Shown here: in pieces, positions 63,406 through 64,000 of the stretch
Position numbering within the stretch: position 1 is the stretch's first letter
Layout of the letters: every line of letters begins with the position of its first letter
NCBI GenBank assembly: GCA_934047225.1
Contig: OW204012.1
Coordinates: 10,292,001-10,356,000, forward strand
DNA length: 64,000 nucleotides
Origin: Ypsolopha sequella
Lineage: Eukaryota > Arthropoda > Insecta > Lepidoptera > Ypsolophidae
Direction of reading: 5' to 3'
Program-made: the position numbers and the translations under genes
The notes under the pieces: model-generated
Databases searched by the model: none
What the model saw: the letters and a program-made list of their open reading frames with translations, nothing else
What the model was told of the DNA's origin: nothing

Positions 63406-64000
63406 TGTTTAATCGCGCGTGACGCGGCTTAGTTGAATCACAGGTGCGAGTAGCGTGATATACTGTTTAATCGTAAAAACATCGTGTCACGCTTGTAGCA
63501 TTGCGACATGCACTTTTGTGCGTTATTAAAGTTACGCTTAGTCAGTAAGTTAGAATTAAGGTATTTTTGTACTAATTAAATATATTCATTCATTATACGA
63601 CCATCAACCAAACAACAAGTTTCCTTTAACTTGTTCCTGACATCAGTACACCTACACGTATCCCCACATGGCGACCCTCAGCCACAAGAACCCAAGGACT
63701 TCGTTATAAACAGGAAGATCGAAACGAACATGAAATTGAAGAAGCCACTTTGACGAAGCCACTTTAAAGAAGAAGACACATAGCCACTATCACCGTAGCA
63801 TGGCTGACAACCAAGTAATCATAAATCAAACAACTAACATAGCTGACATCACCAATCATAAGAAGAACTTATAAGAAGACTTGAAGCGTACGAGCGGTGT
63901 CCAGGGTAATCCCGGCCCACGGAGTCCAGGGTATAGCCCGGCCCACCCTCAGCGGACAAGGAGTCGAGAGCTGCCAGACCAGCCGATGCCCGCTGACGCC
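63406..64000 (+). mobile_element. Probable start of an LTR retrotransposon (LTR, primer site, leader)
   Basis: A TGT...ACA block at 63406-63668 is followed at once by TGGCGACCCTCAGCC, a TGG-initiated primer-site-like sequence. An ATG at 63800 (MADNQVIINQTT) opens a frame that stops after about 24 codons. The element leaves the window, so the second LTR cannot be checked. A similar TAGCGACCCTGCCAGG junction flanks the hAT insertion at 18221. Confidence 0.5.

Overview
The window looks like a moth or butterfly (Lepidoptera) nuclear genome. It is AT-rich, with two intron-bearing animal genes whose short exons sit in a dense bed of transposable elements. The repeat families are ones I know from Lepidoptera: RTE-type retroposons with GATG tails, the GGCCAAGTGCGAGTC repeat, hAT, piggyBac and foldback MITEs, Bel/Pao elements and CR1/Jockey-like LINE tails. 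No species can be named from the sequence alone.

Gene 1 fills 1434-52294 on the minus strand. It encodes a BMP type II receptor of the wishful thinking/BMPR2 class. I resolved 13 coding exons with GT-AG junctions and continuous phase. They total 3762 nt and predict 1253 residues: signal peptide, cysteine-rich TGF-beta-receptor ectodomain, one membrane segment, serine/threonine kinase and a long C-terminal tail. Gene 2 starts head to head on the plus strand at 53814 and leaves the window after its fourth exon (61712). It matches carnosine N-methyltransferase (CARNMT1/UPF0586), with its SAM-binding glycine-rich motif in exon 4. The interval 52295-53813 between the two start codons probably holds both promoters.

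Layout. 1-1433: downstream flank with a foldback repeat. 1434-3947: receptor exons 13 and 12. 6729-14561: a full-length, young Bel/Pao retroelement with gag-pol and an envelope-like gene, nested in an older repeat. 15157-17191: exons 11 and 10, a partial copy of exon 11, and a palindrome built from two inverted LTRs around the 3' half of tRNA-Trp. 17200-22900: several TIR elements, exon 9 with three further tandem copies, exon 8 and a 25-bp minisatellite. 22900-26345: LINE and MITE debris, then exon 7. 26346-38372: a long intron with a 28 x 75-bp satellite and an inverted repeat with 1.4-kb arms. 38372-52294: exons 6 to 1 with more repeats, including a TIR element carrying a broken THAP-domain gene. 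53814-61712: CARNMT exons, with exon 3 tandemly triplicated. 61713-64000: repeats and the start of another LTR element.

The main curiosities are the tRNA-Trp/LTR palindrome, the tandem copies of coding exons in both genes, an in-frame UAG-CAG-UUA in the retroelement envelope frame, the higher-order structure of the 75-bp array, and mobile elements that end within a few bases of several receptor splice sites.
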